Positions 33,437 to 41,771 of a stretch of 64,000 nucleotides of DNA are shown here, piece by piece. Both the position numbers and the translations under genes were made by a program. Origin of the DNA: Paracoccaceae bacterium (GTDB taxonomy: Bacteria; Pseudomonadota; Alphaproteobacteria; Rhodobacterales; Rhodobacteraceae); assembly GCA_947476475.1 (NCBI GenBank), contig CANJQT010000006.1, positions 1-64,000 on the forward strand. The letters are read 5' to 3'. The notes beneath the pieces were generated by a model. The model saw only the letters and a program-made list of their open reading frames with translations. It was not told where the DNA came from and did not search any database. Every line of letters begins with the position of its first letter. The stretch's first letter is position 1.

Positions 33437-33817
<381 letters not shown>

Positions 33818-34257
33818 CTGACTACTCCTGAGGGGGGCCGAACCTGTGTCGGCCGTTTGCTCGAACGTCACTAACGTACCCGGTCCCGCGTCGCCGTTGC
33901 CCCGTTTGCTGTCTTGCCAGCACCCGAAACGCCCCGACTCACAACCGGCGTGTCACTGTTACCCAGTCGGCACTGCCATCCTGCGATCCCGCTGATGACA
34001 CCGAATTCGCTGAAACTCATCGGATAGGGCTGCATCTCGGTTCCAACCACCCGCTGTCGGCATTCCGACAGACTGACCGTTGACCCTGCGATGAACACTG
34101 TCCGTTTCATTCCGAAAATTCCGCCAACCAATTACGCCACACAACCATCCATCTGCCCCACCCAGCTATGTTGGAAAATGTGCCACGAGTTTACCGTGCT
34201 GTCGCTAAACCTCTGAGGCAGGGCCTTAAACCAGAGTTTAGACGCATCAAATATGGC
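33818..34257. other. Intergenic region between the PepSY operon and trpB
   Basis: About 440 bases without a convincing gene. A minus-strand frame of up to 86 codons (34131-33871) lacks a good ribosome site, recognisable domains and family-like composition. An imperfect hairpin CTAAACCTCTG...CAGAGTTTAG lies at 34205-34241. The promoter for the PepSY-LuxR genes should lie here, but no clear -35/-10 pair stands out. Confidence 0.5.
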
Positions 34258-34290
34258 AAAAAAAGGGCCCCGCGTCGCCGCGGGGCCTTT
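34258..34290 (-). terminator. Rho-independent terminator of the trp block
   Basis: On the minus strand GGCCCCGCG-GCGA-CGCGGGGCC (34287-34266) is followed by C and seven T residues (34264-34258). It lies about 26 nt past the trpB stop. Confidence 0.92.
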
Positions 34291-34315
34291 GCAGACCGGC
34301 AGGCATGGCTGACGG

Positions 34316-35548
34316 TCAGATCTTCATGTCAAAGCCCAGATGCTTTGCCACCGTGAAAATATCCTTGTCGCCGCGCCCGCACATGTTCATCACGATGATA
34401 TGGTCGCCCGGCAACTCCGGCGCGATCTTCATCACGTGGGCCAGCGCATGAGACGGCTCCAGCGCCGGGATGATCCCTTCCAGCGCGCAAGACAGCTTGA
34501 ACGCCTCCAAAGCCTCGGCATCGGTGATGCTGACATACTGCGCGCGCCCCGTATCATGCAGCCAAGCATGTTCCGGCCCGATTCCCGGATAATCAAGCCC
34601 CGCAGAAATCGAGAAGCCTTCAAGGATCTGCCCGTCCGGGTCTTGCAGCAGATAGGTGCGGTTGCCGTGCAGAACCCCTGGCCGCCCACCTGTCAGGCTG
34701 GCGCAATGCTGCATCCGGTCGTCAACGCCCTTGCCACCCGCTTCCACGCCGATGATCCGCACCGACGGGTCATCAAGGAACGGATAGAACAGCCCCATCG
34801 CGTTCGAGCCGCCGCCGATTGCAGCCACGACCGTATCAGGCAGACGCCCCGCGCCCTCCTGCTCGGCCAGCTGCCAGCGCACCTCCTTGCCGATGATCGA
34901 CTGGAAATCCCGCACCATCGCCGGATAGGGATGCGGCCCGGCTACCGTGCCGATGCAATAGAACGTGTCGCGCACATTGGTGACCCAGTCACGCAAGGCA
35001 TCGTTCATCGCATCCTTCAGCGTCCCGCGCCCCGAGGTCACCGGAATGACTTCAGCCCCCAGAAGCTTCATGCGAAACACGTTGGGCGCCTGACGTTCGA
35101 CGTCATGCGCACCCATGTAGACCACGCATTTCAACCCGAACTTGGCACAGACCGTGGCCGTCGCCACCCCATGCTGCCCCGCGCCGGTTTCCGCTATGAT
35201 CCGCGTCTTGCCCATGCGGCGGGCAAGGATGATCTGGCCCAGCACATTGTTGATCTTGTGGGCGCCGGTATGGTTCAACTCGTCGCGCTTCATATAGATC
35301 TTGGCGCCGCCCAGATGGCTGCTCAGCCGCTCTGCATAATAAAGCGGCGAAGGGCGGCCTACATAATGCTTCCAAAGCCAGTCCATTTCCGCCCAAAAGG
35401 TCGGATCGGTCTTGGCAAATTCATAGCGTTCCTCAAGGTCGAGGATCAGCGGCATCAGCGTCTCGGATACGAACCGCCCGCCGAAATTGCCGAACCGGCC
35501 CTGCTCGTCCGGTCCGGTCATGAAGGAATTGATCAGATCTTCGGCCAT
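34316..35548 (-). CDS. trpB: Tryptophan synthase beta chain
   Basis: TrpB joins indole and L-serine to make tryptophan in an alpha2beta2 complex with TrpA. The 410-residue protein has the PLP lysine in [13 protein letters not shown], the conserved [13 protein letters not shown] indole channel segment and the phosphate loop [16 protein letters not shown] precedes ATG 35548. The partner trpA is not in the window, and trpF lies upstream with a GNAT gene between. A strong terminator follows. Confidence 0.98.
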   Translation of the reverse strand: MAEDLINSFMTGPDEQGRFGNFGGRFVSETLMPLILDLEERYEFAKTDPTFWAEMDWLWKHYVGRPSPLYYAERLSSHLGGAKIYMKRDELNHTGAHKINNVLGQIILARRMGKTRIIAETGAGQHGVATATVCAKFGLKCVVYMGAHDVERQAPNVFRMKLLGAEVIPVTSGRGTLKDAMNDALRDWVTNVRDTFYCIGTVAGPHPYPAMVRDFQSIIGKEVRWQLAEQEGAGRLPDTVVAAIGGGSNAMGLFYPFLDDPSVRIIGVEAGGKGVDDRMQHCASLTGGRPGVLHGNRTYLLQDPDGQILEGFSISAGLDYPGIGPEHAWLHDTGRAQYVSITDAEALEAFKLSCALEGIIPALEPSHALAHVMKIAPELPGDHIIVMNMCGRGDKDIFTVAKHLGFDMKI

Positions 35549-35562
35549 CGCGACATCTCCTC

Positions 35563-36009
35563 TCAGGTCAGATCGCGTTTATAGCCAATGTGGGATGGGG
35601 TAAAGCCAAGCCGGTCATAGAAACGATGGGCATTCAGGCGGGCGCGGTTGGTGGTCAGCTGGATCAGACCGCAACCGGCCGTCCGTGCGCGCGATTCCGC
35701 ATCGCGCATCAGCGCCGTCCCGATCCCCCGGCCCCGCAGATCCACGGACACACGCACCGATTCCACCTGCGCCCGCACAGGCGCCTTCAGTGACAGGCCG
35801 CAGATGAGGGCAATCTGATAGGTGGCGACGATCCGCCCTGCGGCCTCGCCCACGATCAGATGGTTATTGCCGGCCGCCTGCATCCGGCGAAACGCATCAA
35901 TATGGCAGACGTCATCCTGTGCGGGCCGCCCGGCCCCCAGACCGTCATCCGCCAAAAGCGCCACCACGGCGGGTACATCCGCCGCGGTCGCGGGGCGGAA
36001 ACGGATCAT
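35563..36009 (-). CDS. GNAT family N-acetyltransferase
   Basis: The 148-residue protein has the GNAT fold: [20 protein letters not shown], a central strand segment [20 protein letters not shown] with the acetyl-CoA pyrophosphate loop ([10 protein letters not shown]), and the late motif [20 protein letters not shown]. Substrate is unknown. Its ATG overlaps the trpF stop (ATGA) and trpB begins 14 nt after its stop, so it is embedded in the trp operon. Free amino acid or amine acetylation is possible. Confidence 0.9.
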   Translation of the reverse strand: MIRFRPATAADVPAVVALLADDGLGAGRPAQDDVCHIDAFRRMQAAGNNHLIVGEAAGRIVATYQIALICGLSLKAPVRAQVESVRVSVDLRGRGIGTALMRDAESRARTAGCGLIQLTTNRARLNAHRFYDRLGFTPSHIGYKRDLT

Positions 36010-36644
36010 CCCTGCGCCGCCGCGATAAAAGCCCGGATCAAAGCCTCGTCTTTCACCCCCGGCGCGCTTTCCACGCCCGAAGATACATCGACCTGCCGCG
36101 CATTGGTTGACCGCACTGCCAGCGCCACATTGTCCGGCGTCAGCCCCCCGGCCAGCATCCAGGGCCGCCGCCAGACCCGGCCCAGAAGCAGCGTCCAGTC
36201 AAAGGCCAACCCATTGCCCCCCGGCAGCACCGCCCCTTTTGGAGGTTTGGCATCGACCAGAATCTGGTCCGCCACGCCTTGATAAACGTCCAGCGCCGCC
36301 AGATCGGCGCGCTCCGCCACCCCTACCGCCTTCATCACCGGCAATCCGTAACGCGCCTTCACCTCGGCCACCCGGGACGGGCTTTCGTCTCCATGCAACT
36401 GCAACATGTCCAGCGCCACCGCCCCAGTGATCATATCCAGATCGGCGTCGCTCGCATTGACTGTCAGCGCGACCTTGGCCACCCCCTCGGGCACCAGCAA
36501 TGCCAGACCAGCCGCCTCGGCCAGGCCAACATGGCGCGGGGATTTCGCAAAGAAGACAAATCCCACATACCGCGCACCGGCCTCGGCGGCTGCAACCACA
36601 TGCCGGGCTTCCCGCAGCCCACAGATTTTCACGCTGGTTTTCAT
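36006..36644 (-). CDS. trpF: Phosphoribosylanthranilate isomerase
   Basis: TrpF converts N-(5'-phosphoribosyl)anthranilate to CdRP in tryptophan synthesis. The 212-residue TIM-barrel protein has the catalytic Cys in [37 protein letters not shown] and the Asp in [15 protein letters not shown]. It ends with [18 protein letters not shown], the phosphate-binding loop. It follows lapA by 162 nt, a gap that contains a 9-bp hairpin at 36750-36774. Confidence 0.96.
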   Translation of the reverse strand: MKTSVKICGLREARHVVAAAEAGARYVGFVFFAKSPRHVGLAEAAGLALLVPEGVAKVALTVNASDADLDMITGAVALDMLQLHGDESPSRVAEVKARYGLPVMKAVGVAERADLAALDVYQGVADQILVDAKPPKGAVLPGGNGLAFDWTLLLGRVWRRPWMLAGGLTPDNVALAVRSTNARQVDVSSGVESAPGVKDEALIRAFIAAAQG

Positions 36645-36749
36645 CGGCCCCGTTTACCCGATCTGAAGGATCACGCAAACCGCCCTTTCATCATGGTGCA
36701 AATATCCGCGCCGCTGGCTGCTGCGGCCGGGGCCGCCCTTTCCATCCGC

Positions 36750-36774
36750 GCAAAACTTTTCGGATAAGTTTTGC
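36750..36774. promoter_or_regulatory. Hairpin in the lapA-trpF interval
   Basis: GCAAAACTT-TTCGGAT-AAGTTTTGC forms a perfect 9-bp stem. No T-run follows on the minus strand, so it is not a standard terminator. It lies 106 nt upstream of trpF and just past the lapA stop; it may protect the lapA 3' end or bind a regulator. Confidence 0.4.
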
Positions 36775-36806
36775 CGCCCGCCCAACTGCGCGCCAAAACC
36801 TGTCGC

Positions 36807-37163
36807 TCAGCGTCCCTTGGCTTCCAAAAGCTCCAGAACCTCGTCTGGCGCTTCGGCCTTGTCACCGCGCAAACGGCTGACTTCACGTTCCAGATGGCCG
36901 ACCTTGCGCCTGTGCTGGCTCGCCTCGGCACGCACCCCCGCAGCCCGCACCCATTCCCAGACCACCCCGATCGCCAGCCCAGCCAGGATCCCCGCGAAAA
37001 TGACCATGAAAAGCGGCATCTGCATCGACCAGTTCAAGCCGATATAGGCGTCCATCTCGGCCGGGATCAGCCGCAATTCGACCAAACCGCGGTTGGCCGA
37101 TGCGACAGCCAACAGCACCAGCGCCAGCAGGCCCAGGAAGATGTAGCGCAAGAACCGCAGCAT
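36807..37163 (-). CDS. LapA-domain membrane protein (DUF1049)
   Basis: The 118-residue protein has two membrane helices (about 3-24, LRYIFLGLLALVLLAVASANRG, and 45-68) joined by a short loop (LVELRLIPAEMDAYI), then a basic coiled-coil cytoplasmic tail (RAEASQHRRKVGHLEREVSR). This matches LapA/YciS proteins, which in E. coli partner with LapB in lipopolysaccharide control; here no lapB is adjacent. It starts 8 nt after the ihfB stop, a conserved neighbour order in this group. Confidence 0.85.
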   Translation of the reverse strand: MLRFLRYIFLGLLALVLLAVASANRGLVELRLIPAEMDAYIGLNWSMQMPLFMVIFAGILAGLAIGVVWEWVRAAGVRAEASQHRRKVGHLEREVSRLRGDKAEAPDEVLELLEAKGR

Positions 37164-37171
37164 GCAGGCTG

Positions 37172-37453
37172 TTACTCTCCGTTCAGGCGATCTCGCAGCA
37201 GCTTGCCGGTCTTGAAGAAGGGCACATGCTTTTGCTCGACAGCCACCGATTCCCCGGTGCGCGGATTGCGGCCCGCACGCGCATCACGCTTCTTGACCGA
37301 AAAGGCCCCGAAGCCGCGCAGCTCGACCCGGTCGCCCCGCGCCATCGCTTCGATGATCTCTTCAAAGATCGTATTTACGATCCGCTCAACGTCCCGCTGA
37401 AATAGATGCGGGTTCTCTTCAGACAGCTTCTGGATAAGTTCGGACCGGATCAT
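37172..37453 (-). CDS. ihfB: Integration host factor subunit beta
   Basis: IHF-beta pairs with IHF-alpha to bend DNA at specific sites. The 93 residues start [20 protein letters not shown] and carry the DNA-contacting arm [21 protein letters not shown], with the proline intercalator in NPRTGE and the C-terminal [13 protein letters not shown] is excluded by the N-terminal motif and by its position directly after rpsA, the classical ihfB location. A G-rich site precedes ATG 37453. Confidence 0.95.
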   Translation of the reverse strand: MIRSELIQKLSEENPHLFQRDVERIVNTIFEEIIEAMARGDRVELRGFGAFSVKKRDARAGRNPRTGESVAVEQKHVPFFKTGKLLRDRLNGE

Positions 37454-37690
37454 GCATCCCCCCTGTGGTGGCCCTCATGGGATCACCCTCGCTTTTTTCT
37501 CAACCGGACTATAGGGCTAATTCTTTGGCCGACAAACAGGAAACCCGACCTAAAGCTGTGGTTTTCAACATGATTTTTCAGATGCCCCCGGGTCAAAGCG
37601 CCTCAAACACCCTGACGCAACGCAGCAATCCTCGCCGCTGCGCAGAAAGTCGGGTCCAGACGTGATCCCGGCGAATCGGATTGACCCAAA

Positions 37691-37720
37691 GAAAAACCCC
37701 ACCCTTGCAGGCGGGGTTTT
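37691..37720 (-). terminator. Rho-independent terminator of rpsA
   Basis: On the minus strand AAAACCCC (37720-37713) pairs with GGGGTTTT (37100-type arm at 37700-37693) and runs into a TTTTTC tract. It lies about 28 nt past the rpsA stop and should separate rpsA from ihfB. Confidence 0.85.
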
Positions 37721-37747
37721 CCGTTTCCATCGCCAAAAGGCTGATGT

Positions 37748-39427
37748 TTACTTGCCGCCCTTCAGCGCCGCACCCAGGATATCGCCAAGGCTGGCACCCG
37801 AGTCGGACGAGCCATACTGTTCCACGGCTTCCTTCTCTTCGGCGATCTCACGCGCCTTGATCGACAGACCCAGCTTGCGGGTCTTGCTGTCGACGTTGGT
37901 CACGCGAACATCGACGTGATCGCCAACCTGGAAGCGCTCGGGGCGCTGATCGCCACGGTCACGCGACAGGTCGGACCGGCGGATGAACGACTTCATGCCG
38001 TTGTAATCCACCTCGATGCCGCCCTCTTCCACCGCCGTCACGGTGACGGTGATGACCGAACCGCGCTTGACGCCGTCAACCGCGTCCGAGAACGTATCGG
38101 CATCCAGACCCTTGATCGACAGCGAGATACGCTCTTTCTCGACGTCCACTTCGGTGACGGCGGCCTTGACCACGTCGCCCTTGCGGTAGTTCTGAATTGC
38201 GTCTTCGCCGCGCTGGTCCCACGACAGGTCCGACAGGTGAACCATGCCATCGATGTCGTTTTCCAGGCCGATGAACAGACCGAATTCGGTGATGTTCTTG
38301 ACTTCGCCTTCGATGATCGTGCCTTCCGGGTGGGTTTCGGCAAAAACCTCCCAAGGGTTGCGCATCGTCTGCTTCAGGCCCAGCGACACGCGGCGCTTGG
38401 CGCTGTCGATTTCCAGAACCATGACGTCGACTTCCTGCGAGGTCGAGACGATCTTGCCGGGATGCACGTTCTTCTTGGTCCAGGACATCTCTGACACGTG
38501 GACCAGACCTTCGACACCAGCCTCCAGCTCGACGAACGCGCCGTAGTCGGTGATGTTGGTGACGCGACCGTGATGGACCGAACCCAGCGGGAAGCGGCTT
38601 TCGACCGAATCCCACGGATCCGACTGCAACTGCTTCATGCCCAGCGAGATACGATGGGTTTCCTTGTTGATCTTGATGACCTGAACCTTCACGGTCTCGC
38701 CGATCGACAGGATTTCCGACGGGTGGTTCACGCGGCGCCAAGCCATGTCGGTGACGTGCAGCAGGCCGTCAACGCCGCCCAGATCAACGAACGCACCGTA
38801 TTCGGTGATGTTCTTGACCACGCCATCGACGGTCTGACCTTCGGTCAGGTTGCCAATGACTTCGGCACGCTGTTCAGCACGCGATTCTTCCAGAATAGCG
38901 CGGCGCGACACAACGATGTTGCCACGGCGACGGTCCATTTTCAGGATCTGGAAGGGCTGCTTCATACCCATAAGCGGGCCGGCGTCGCGCACGGGGCGCA
39001 CGTCAACCTGGCTACCGGGAAGGAACGCCACTGCGCCGCCCAGATCGACCGTGAAGCCGCCCTTGACGCGACCGAAGATGGCGCCATCGACGCGCTCTTC
39101 TTTCTCGTAGGCTTTCTCCAGACGGTCCCAGGCCTCTTCGCGGCGAGCTTTTTCCCGGCTGATCGAGGCTTCGCCGCGGGCATTTTCCACGCGGTCCAGA
39201 TAGACCTCAACCTCGTCGCCAACTTTGATGTTGGGCTGTTCACCGGGGTTTGCGAATTCTTTCAGATCGATGCGGCCTTCCATCTTGTAGCCGACATCGA
39301 TAATGGCTTGGCCCGCTTCGATCGCGATGACCTTGCCTTTGACAACCGAACCCTCTTCGGGCGTGTCAATCTCGAAGCTTTCCTTCAACAGGGCTTCGAA
39401 GTCTTCCATAGTTGCTTTAGCGCACAT
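37748..39427 (-). CDS. rpsA: 30S ribosomal protein S1
   Basis: S1 binds mRNA leaders and helps load them on the 30S subunit. The 559-residue protein has six S1 OB-fold repeats, with clear motifs such as NITEYGAFVDLGGVDGLLHV, NITDYGAFVELEAGVEGLVH and NITEFGLFIGLENDIDGMVH. ATG 39427 has AAAGGA about 10 nt upstream; the internal ATG at codon 7 has none. Its start abuts the stop of a possible 11-codon leader ORF. The 360-base upstream region (39428-39787) otherwise holds no gene that I can support. Confidence 0.97.
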   Translation of the reverse strand: MCAKATMEDFEALLKESFEIDTPEEGSVVKGKVIAIEAGQAIIDVGYKMEGRIDLKEFANPGEQPNIKVGDEVEVYLDRVENARGEASISREKARREEAWDRLEKAYEKEERVDGAIFGRVKGGFTVDLGGAVAFLPGSQVDVRPVRDAGPLMGMKQPFQILKMDRRRGNIVVSRRAILEESRAEQRAEVIGNLTEGQTVDGVVKNITEYGAFVDLGGVDGLLHVTDMAWRRVNHPSEILSIGETVKVQVIKINKETHRISLGMKQLQSDPWDSVESRFPLGSVHHGRVTNITDYGAFVELEAGVEGLVHVSEMSWTKKNVHPGKIVSTSQEVDVMVLEIDSAKRRVSLGLKQTMRNPWEVFAETHPEGTIIEGEVKNITEFGLFIGLENDIDGMVHLSDLSWDQRGEDAIQNYRKGDVVKAAVTEVDVEKERISLSIKGLDADTFSDAVDGVKRGSVITVTVTAVEEGGIEVDYNGMKSFIRRSDLSRDRGDQRPERFQVGDHVDVRVTNVDSKTRKLGLSIKAREIAEEKEAVEQYGSSDSGASLGDILGAALKGGK

Positions 39428-39463
39428 TCAGTACAGTTCCTTTTCTACATTTTTACGGGCCAT
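39428..39463 (-). CDS. Possible 11-codon leader peptide of rpsA
   Basis: ATG 39463 opens MARKNVEKELY and stops with TGA immediately before the rpsA ATG (TGAATG). GGAG lies 8 nt before this ATG, a better ribosome site than the one for rpsA itself. The layout would couple rpsA translation to the leader. rpsA expression is known in E. coli to be autoregulated through its leader; whether this ORF takes part is inference. Confidence 0.4.
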   Translation of the reverse strand: MARKNVEKELY

Positions 39464-39787
39464 GCGGTTGTCTCCGCCGGTCTTGTCACAGGTCTGGCCG
39501 ATCCGTCGGGGCCGGAAAACAATCAGGGCCGGAACTGTCCGACCCTGCCCATCCTCTGCCCCAGACACTTGCGGCCTGTTCGACTGGCTGCCTATAGGCG
39601 GAAAAAGCGTGGAAAGCAAGGGGTGCGGTCACCTTGCGGCCCGCCACGACGCCGCCTCGGCGGCTCCACTCCCCCTCACGGCACATTTCACCACGGGCGC
39701 GCCGCCGCTCATGGCGCAGCACAGCCACAAAGACGTTACCAACGGCCCATACTTTTGCGGCGGATCTCCTGCTAAAATGGTTAGATC

Positions 39788-40444
39788 ATGACACTCCTTG
39801 CCGCCCGTACCTCCTATTCCCGCGCCGAATATCTCAGCGATACGGTGATCCATGTCTCGGGCCTCGTCATCGTGCTGATCACGGTCCCGGTCCTGATCAC
39901 CCTTACCGCCATCCTGCGCGGCGACTTTTCGGCGCTTCTGGGCACCACGGTCTACGGCCTGACCCTGATCGCGATGATCCTTTGTTCCGCGCTTTACAAC
40001 ATCATCGGGCACGGCCGCTGGGCCTGGCTTTTGCAACGCCTCGACCATTCGGCGATCTATGCCAAGATCGCGGGCACCTACACGCCTTTCACCCTTCTGT
40101 CAGGCAGCCATGCGCCTTGGCTGCTTGCCGGCCTCTGGGGTGCTGCGCTGGCCGGCATGGGACTGAAGGCCCTGTCGCCCGAACGGTACCGCTGGCTCGC
40201 ACTGGCACTTTACTTGGTGATGGGCTGGGCCGGGCTTCTGGCCGGAGGCAGCTTCCTTGCCGCCCTCTCTACCCCGGTTTTGACGCTGATCGTCATCGGC
40301 GGCCTGCTTTATACGGTGGGCGTGGCCTTCTACCTGTTCGACCGCCTGCCCTTCCACTACACGATCTGGCATGTCTTCGTCCTGACCGCGAGCATGGTCT
40401 TCTACGCCGCCGTCACGCTGCACATGGTGCAGACGGCGGCCTGA
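39788..40444 (+). CDS. Hemolysin III/TrhA family membrane protein
   Basis: The 218-residue protein has seven predicted membrane helices and the family motifs SDTVIHVSGLVIVLI near the N-terminus, LQRLDHSAIYAKIAGTYTPF in the middle, and HYTIWHVFVLTASMVFY at the end. The conserved Ser/His/Asp residues place it in the PAQR/CREST hydrolase-like superfamily. Biological role is uncertain; the name hemolysin reflects early heterologous assays. ATG 39788 is preceded by a weak site. A CAU tRNA follows on the opposite strand. Confidence 0.88.
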   Translation: MTLLAARTSYSRAEYLSDTVIHVSGLVIVLITVPVLITLTAILRGDFSALLGTTVYGLTLIAMILCSALYNIIGHGRWAWLLQRLDHSAIYAKIAGTYTPFTLLSGSHAPWLLAGLWGAALAGMGLKALSPERYRWLALALYLVMGWAGLLAGGSFLAALSTPVLTLIVIGGLLYTVGVAFYLFDRLPFHYTIWHVFVLTASMVFYAAVTLHMVQTAA

Positions 40445-40470
40445 GGCGCCCATCATCGGAATTCGGGAAG

Positions 40471-40547
40471 TGGTGGCGAGGGGGGGACTCGAACCCCCGA
40501 CCTCGCGATTATGAGTCGCGCGCTCTAACCAGCTGAGCTACCTAGCC
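40471..40547 (-). tRNA. tRNA with CAT anticodon (elongator Met or lysidine-type Ile2)
   Basis: The minus strand folds into a cloverleaf: acceptor GGCTAGG/CCTCGCC, D arm with AGCTCAGCTGGTTAGAGCG, anticodon stem CGCGA/TCGCG around CTCATAA, T stem GGGGG/CCCCC and encoded CCA. Position 4:69 is a T-C mismatch; all other acceptor pairs are normal. The CGACTCATAATCG arm resembles E. coli tRNA-Ile2, while T4/A5 in the acceptor resembles elongator Met. It is not initiator Met, since the anticodon stem lacks three consecutive G-C pairs in initiator order. Confidence 0.85.
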
Positions 40548-40617
40548 ACTGGGCGGGGTAGGTAAGCGAGGGGGCTGCCCCCGTCAAGGGGGGAATCGAC
40601 CGCTTCGCCCTGCCCGG

Positions 40618-41631
40618 TCAAAGCTTGTAGTAAGACCGGTACCAGCGCACGAATTCCGCCATCCCGGCCTCGATCCCGGTCTTTGGCTGATAGCCAGTCA
40701 GGGTTTTCAGCAACGTCGTATCGGCCCAGGTGGCCACCACATCGCCCTGCTGCATGCCCATCATGTTGCGGCGGGCGGGCTTGCCGGTTGCGGCCTCGAT
40801 GGCGGCGATGAAATCGCCAAGGCTGACCTTTTCGCCATTGCCGACATTGACCACCCGCCAGGGGGCGACGGTCGAAAGGCTGTCGGCCCCGGCAATCGCC
40901 TCGGGCGTCGCCGGGCGCTGCGGCGGCACGTCGATCAGCAGCCGCAGGGCGCGGACCAGATCGCTGACGTAGGTGAAATCCCGATACATCTGGCCCTGAC
41001 CGTAAACGTCGATCGGATCGCCGTTGAGTATTGCCTTGGTGAACTTGAAGGGCGCCATGTCGGGTCGGCCCCAAGGGCCGTAAACGGTGAAGAAGCGAAA
41101 GCAGGTGGTGGGCAGGTCGTAAAGATGGGCCCAGGCGTGGCTAAGGCTTTCGGTGGCCTTCTTGGTCGCGGCGTAAAGCGAAACCTGACGGTCGGCCTTG
41201 TCGGTTTCGCGGTAGGGCATTTCGGTGTTGGCTCCGAAGACCGACGAGGTTGACGCCAGCATCAGATGCTTTACCCCCAGATCGCGGGCCGCCTCCATCA
41301 CGTTGAAGGTGCCTTCGATATTGGCCGAGAGATAGCTGCGCGGGGCTTCAAGGCTGTAACGGACCCCGGCCTGCGCGGCCAGATGCACCACCACATCGGG
41401 GCGAAAGGCCGCCATGTCGGCGGCAAGCGCCTGCGCATCTTCCAGCATGCCGCGAGTGAAGGTAAAGCCAGCCCGCGGGGTCAGCTGCGCCAGCCGGTCG
41501 GCTTTCAGTTGCGGGTCGTAATAGGGTGTCATCCCATCGAACCCATGAACCACCAGACCCTCATCAAGCAAAAGGGCGGCCAGATGGTAGCCGATGAAAC
41601 CTGCCGCCCCGGTGATGTAGACCCGCTTCAT
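40618..41631 (-). CDS. NAD-dependent nucleotide-sugar epimerase, UDP-glucuronate 4-epimerase type
   Basis: The 337-residue extended SDR has the NAD loop VYITGAAGFIGYHLA, the segment HLAAQAGVRYSLEAPRSYL that is typical of UDP-glucuronate 4-epimerases, catalytic Ser/Thr in STSSVFGAN and YxxxK in YAATKKATESL, and TVYGPWGRPDMAPFKF. It would supply UDP-galacturonate for capsule or LPS. ATG 41631 gives the family N-terminus MKRVYITGAAG. No sugar transferase is adjacent, so the pathway link to kps genes at 4-6 kb is contextual. Confidence 0.88.
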   Translation of the reverse strand: MKRVYITGAAGFIGYHLAALLLDEGLVVHGFDGMTPYYDPQLKADRLAQLTPRAGFTFTRGMLEDAQALAADMAAFRPDVVVHLAAQAGVRYSLEAPRSYLSANIEGTFNVMEAARDLGVKHLMLASTSSVFGANTEMPYRETDKADRQVSLYAATKKATESLSHAWAHLYDLPTTCFRFFTVYGPWGRPDMAPFKFTKAILNGDPIDVYGQGQMYRDFTYVSDLVRALRLLIDVPPQRPATPEAIAGADSLSTVAPWRVVNVGNGEKVSLGDFIAAIEAATGKPARRNMMGMQQGDVVATWADTTLLKTLTGYQPKTGIEAGMAEFVRWYRSYYKL

Positions 41632-41771
41632 TCTTATCCCGCTCGTCGGACACCCTTCCCCTCCATACCGCCAACACCGCGCCATGTCCAAGGTCCGTGT
41701 CGTCGCGCCACTTGCACCAGCCATCGCCAAACCCCGCCCGCCGCGCTAGGAAGGCCGGGAAGGAGAGCGCC

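Noticed and set aside
33871-34131. Possible small gene between the PepSY operon and trpB
   Set aside because: No convincing ribosome site, no domain, and the composition is not coding-like; kept only as a note on the intergenic region.
38498-39775. 425-codon plus-strand frame opposite rpsA
   Set aside because: Antisense shadow of the S1 repeats; no start signal.
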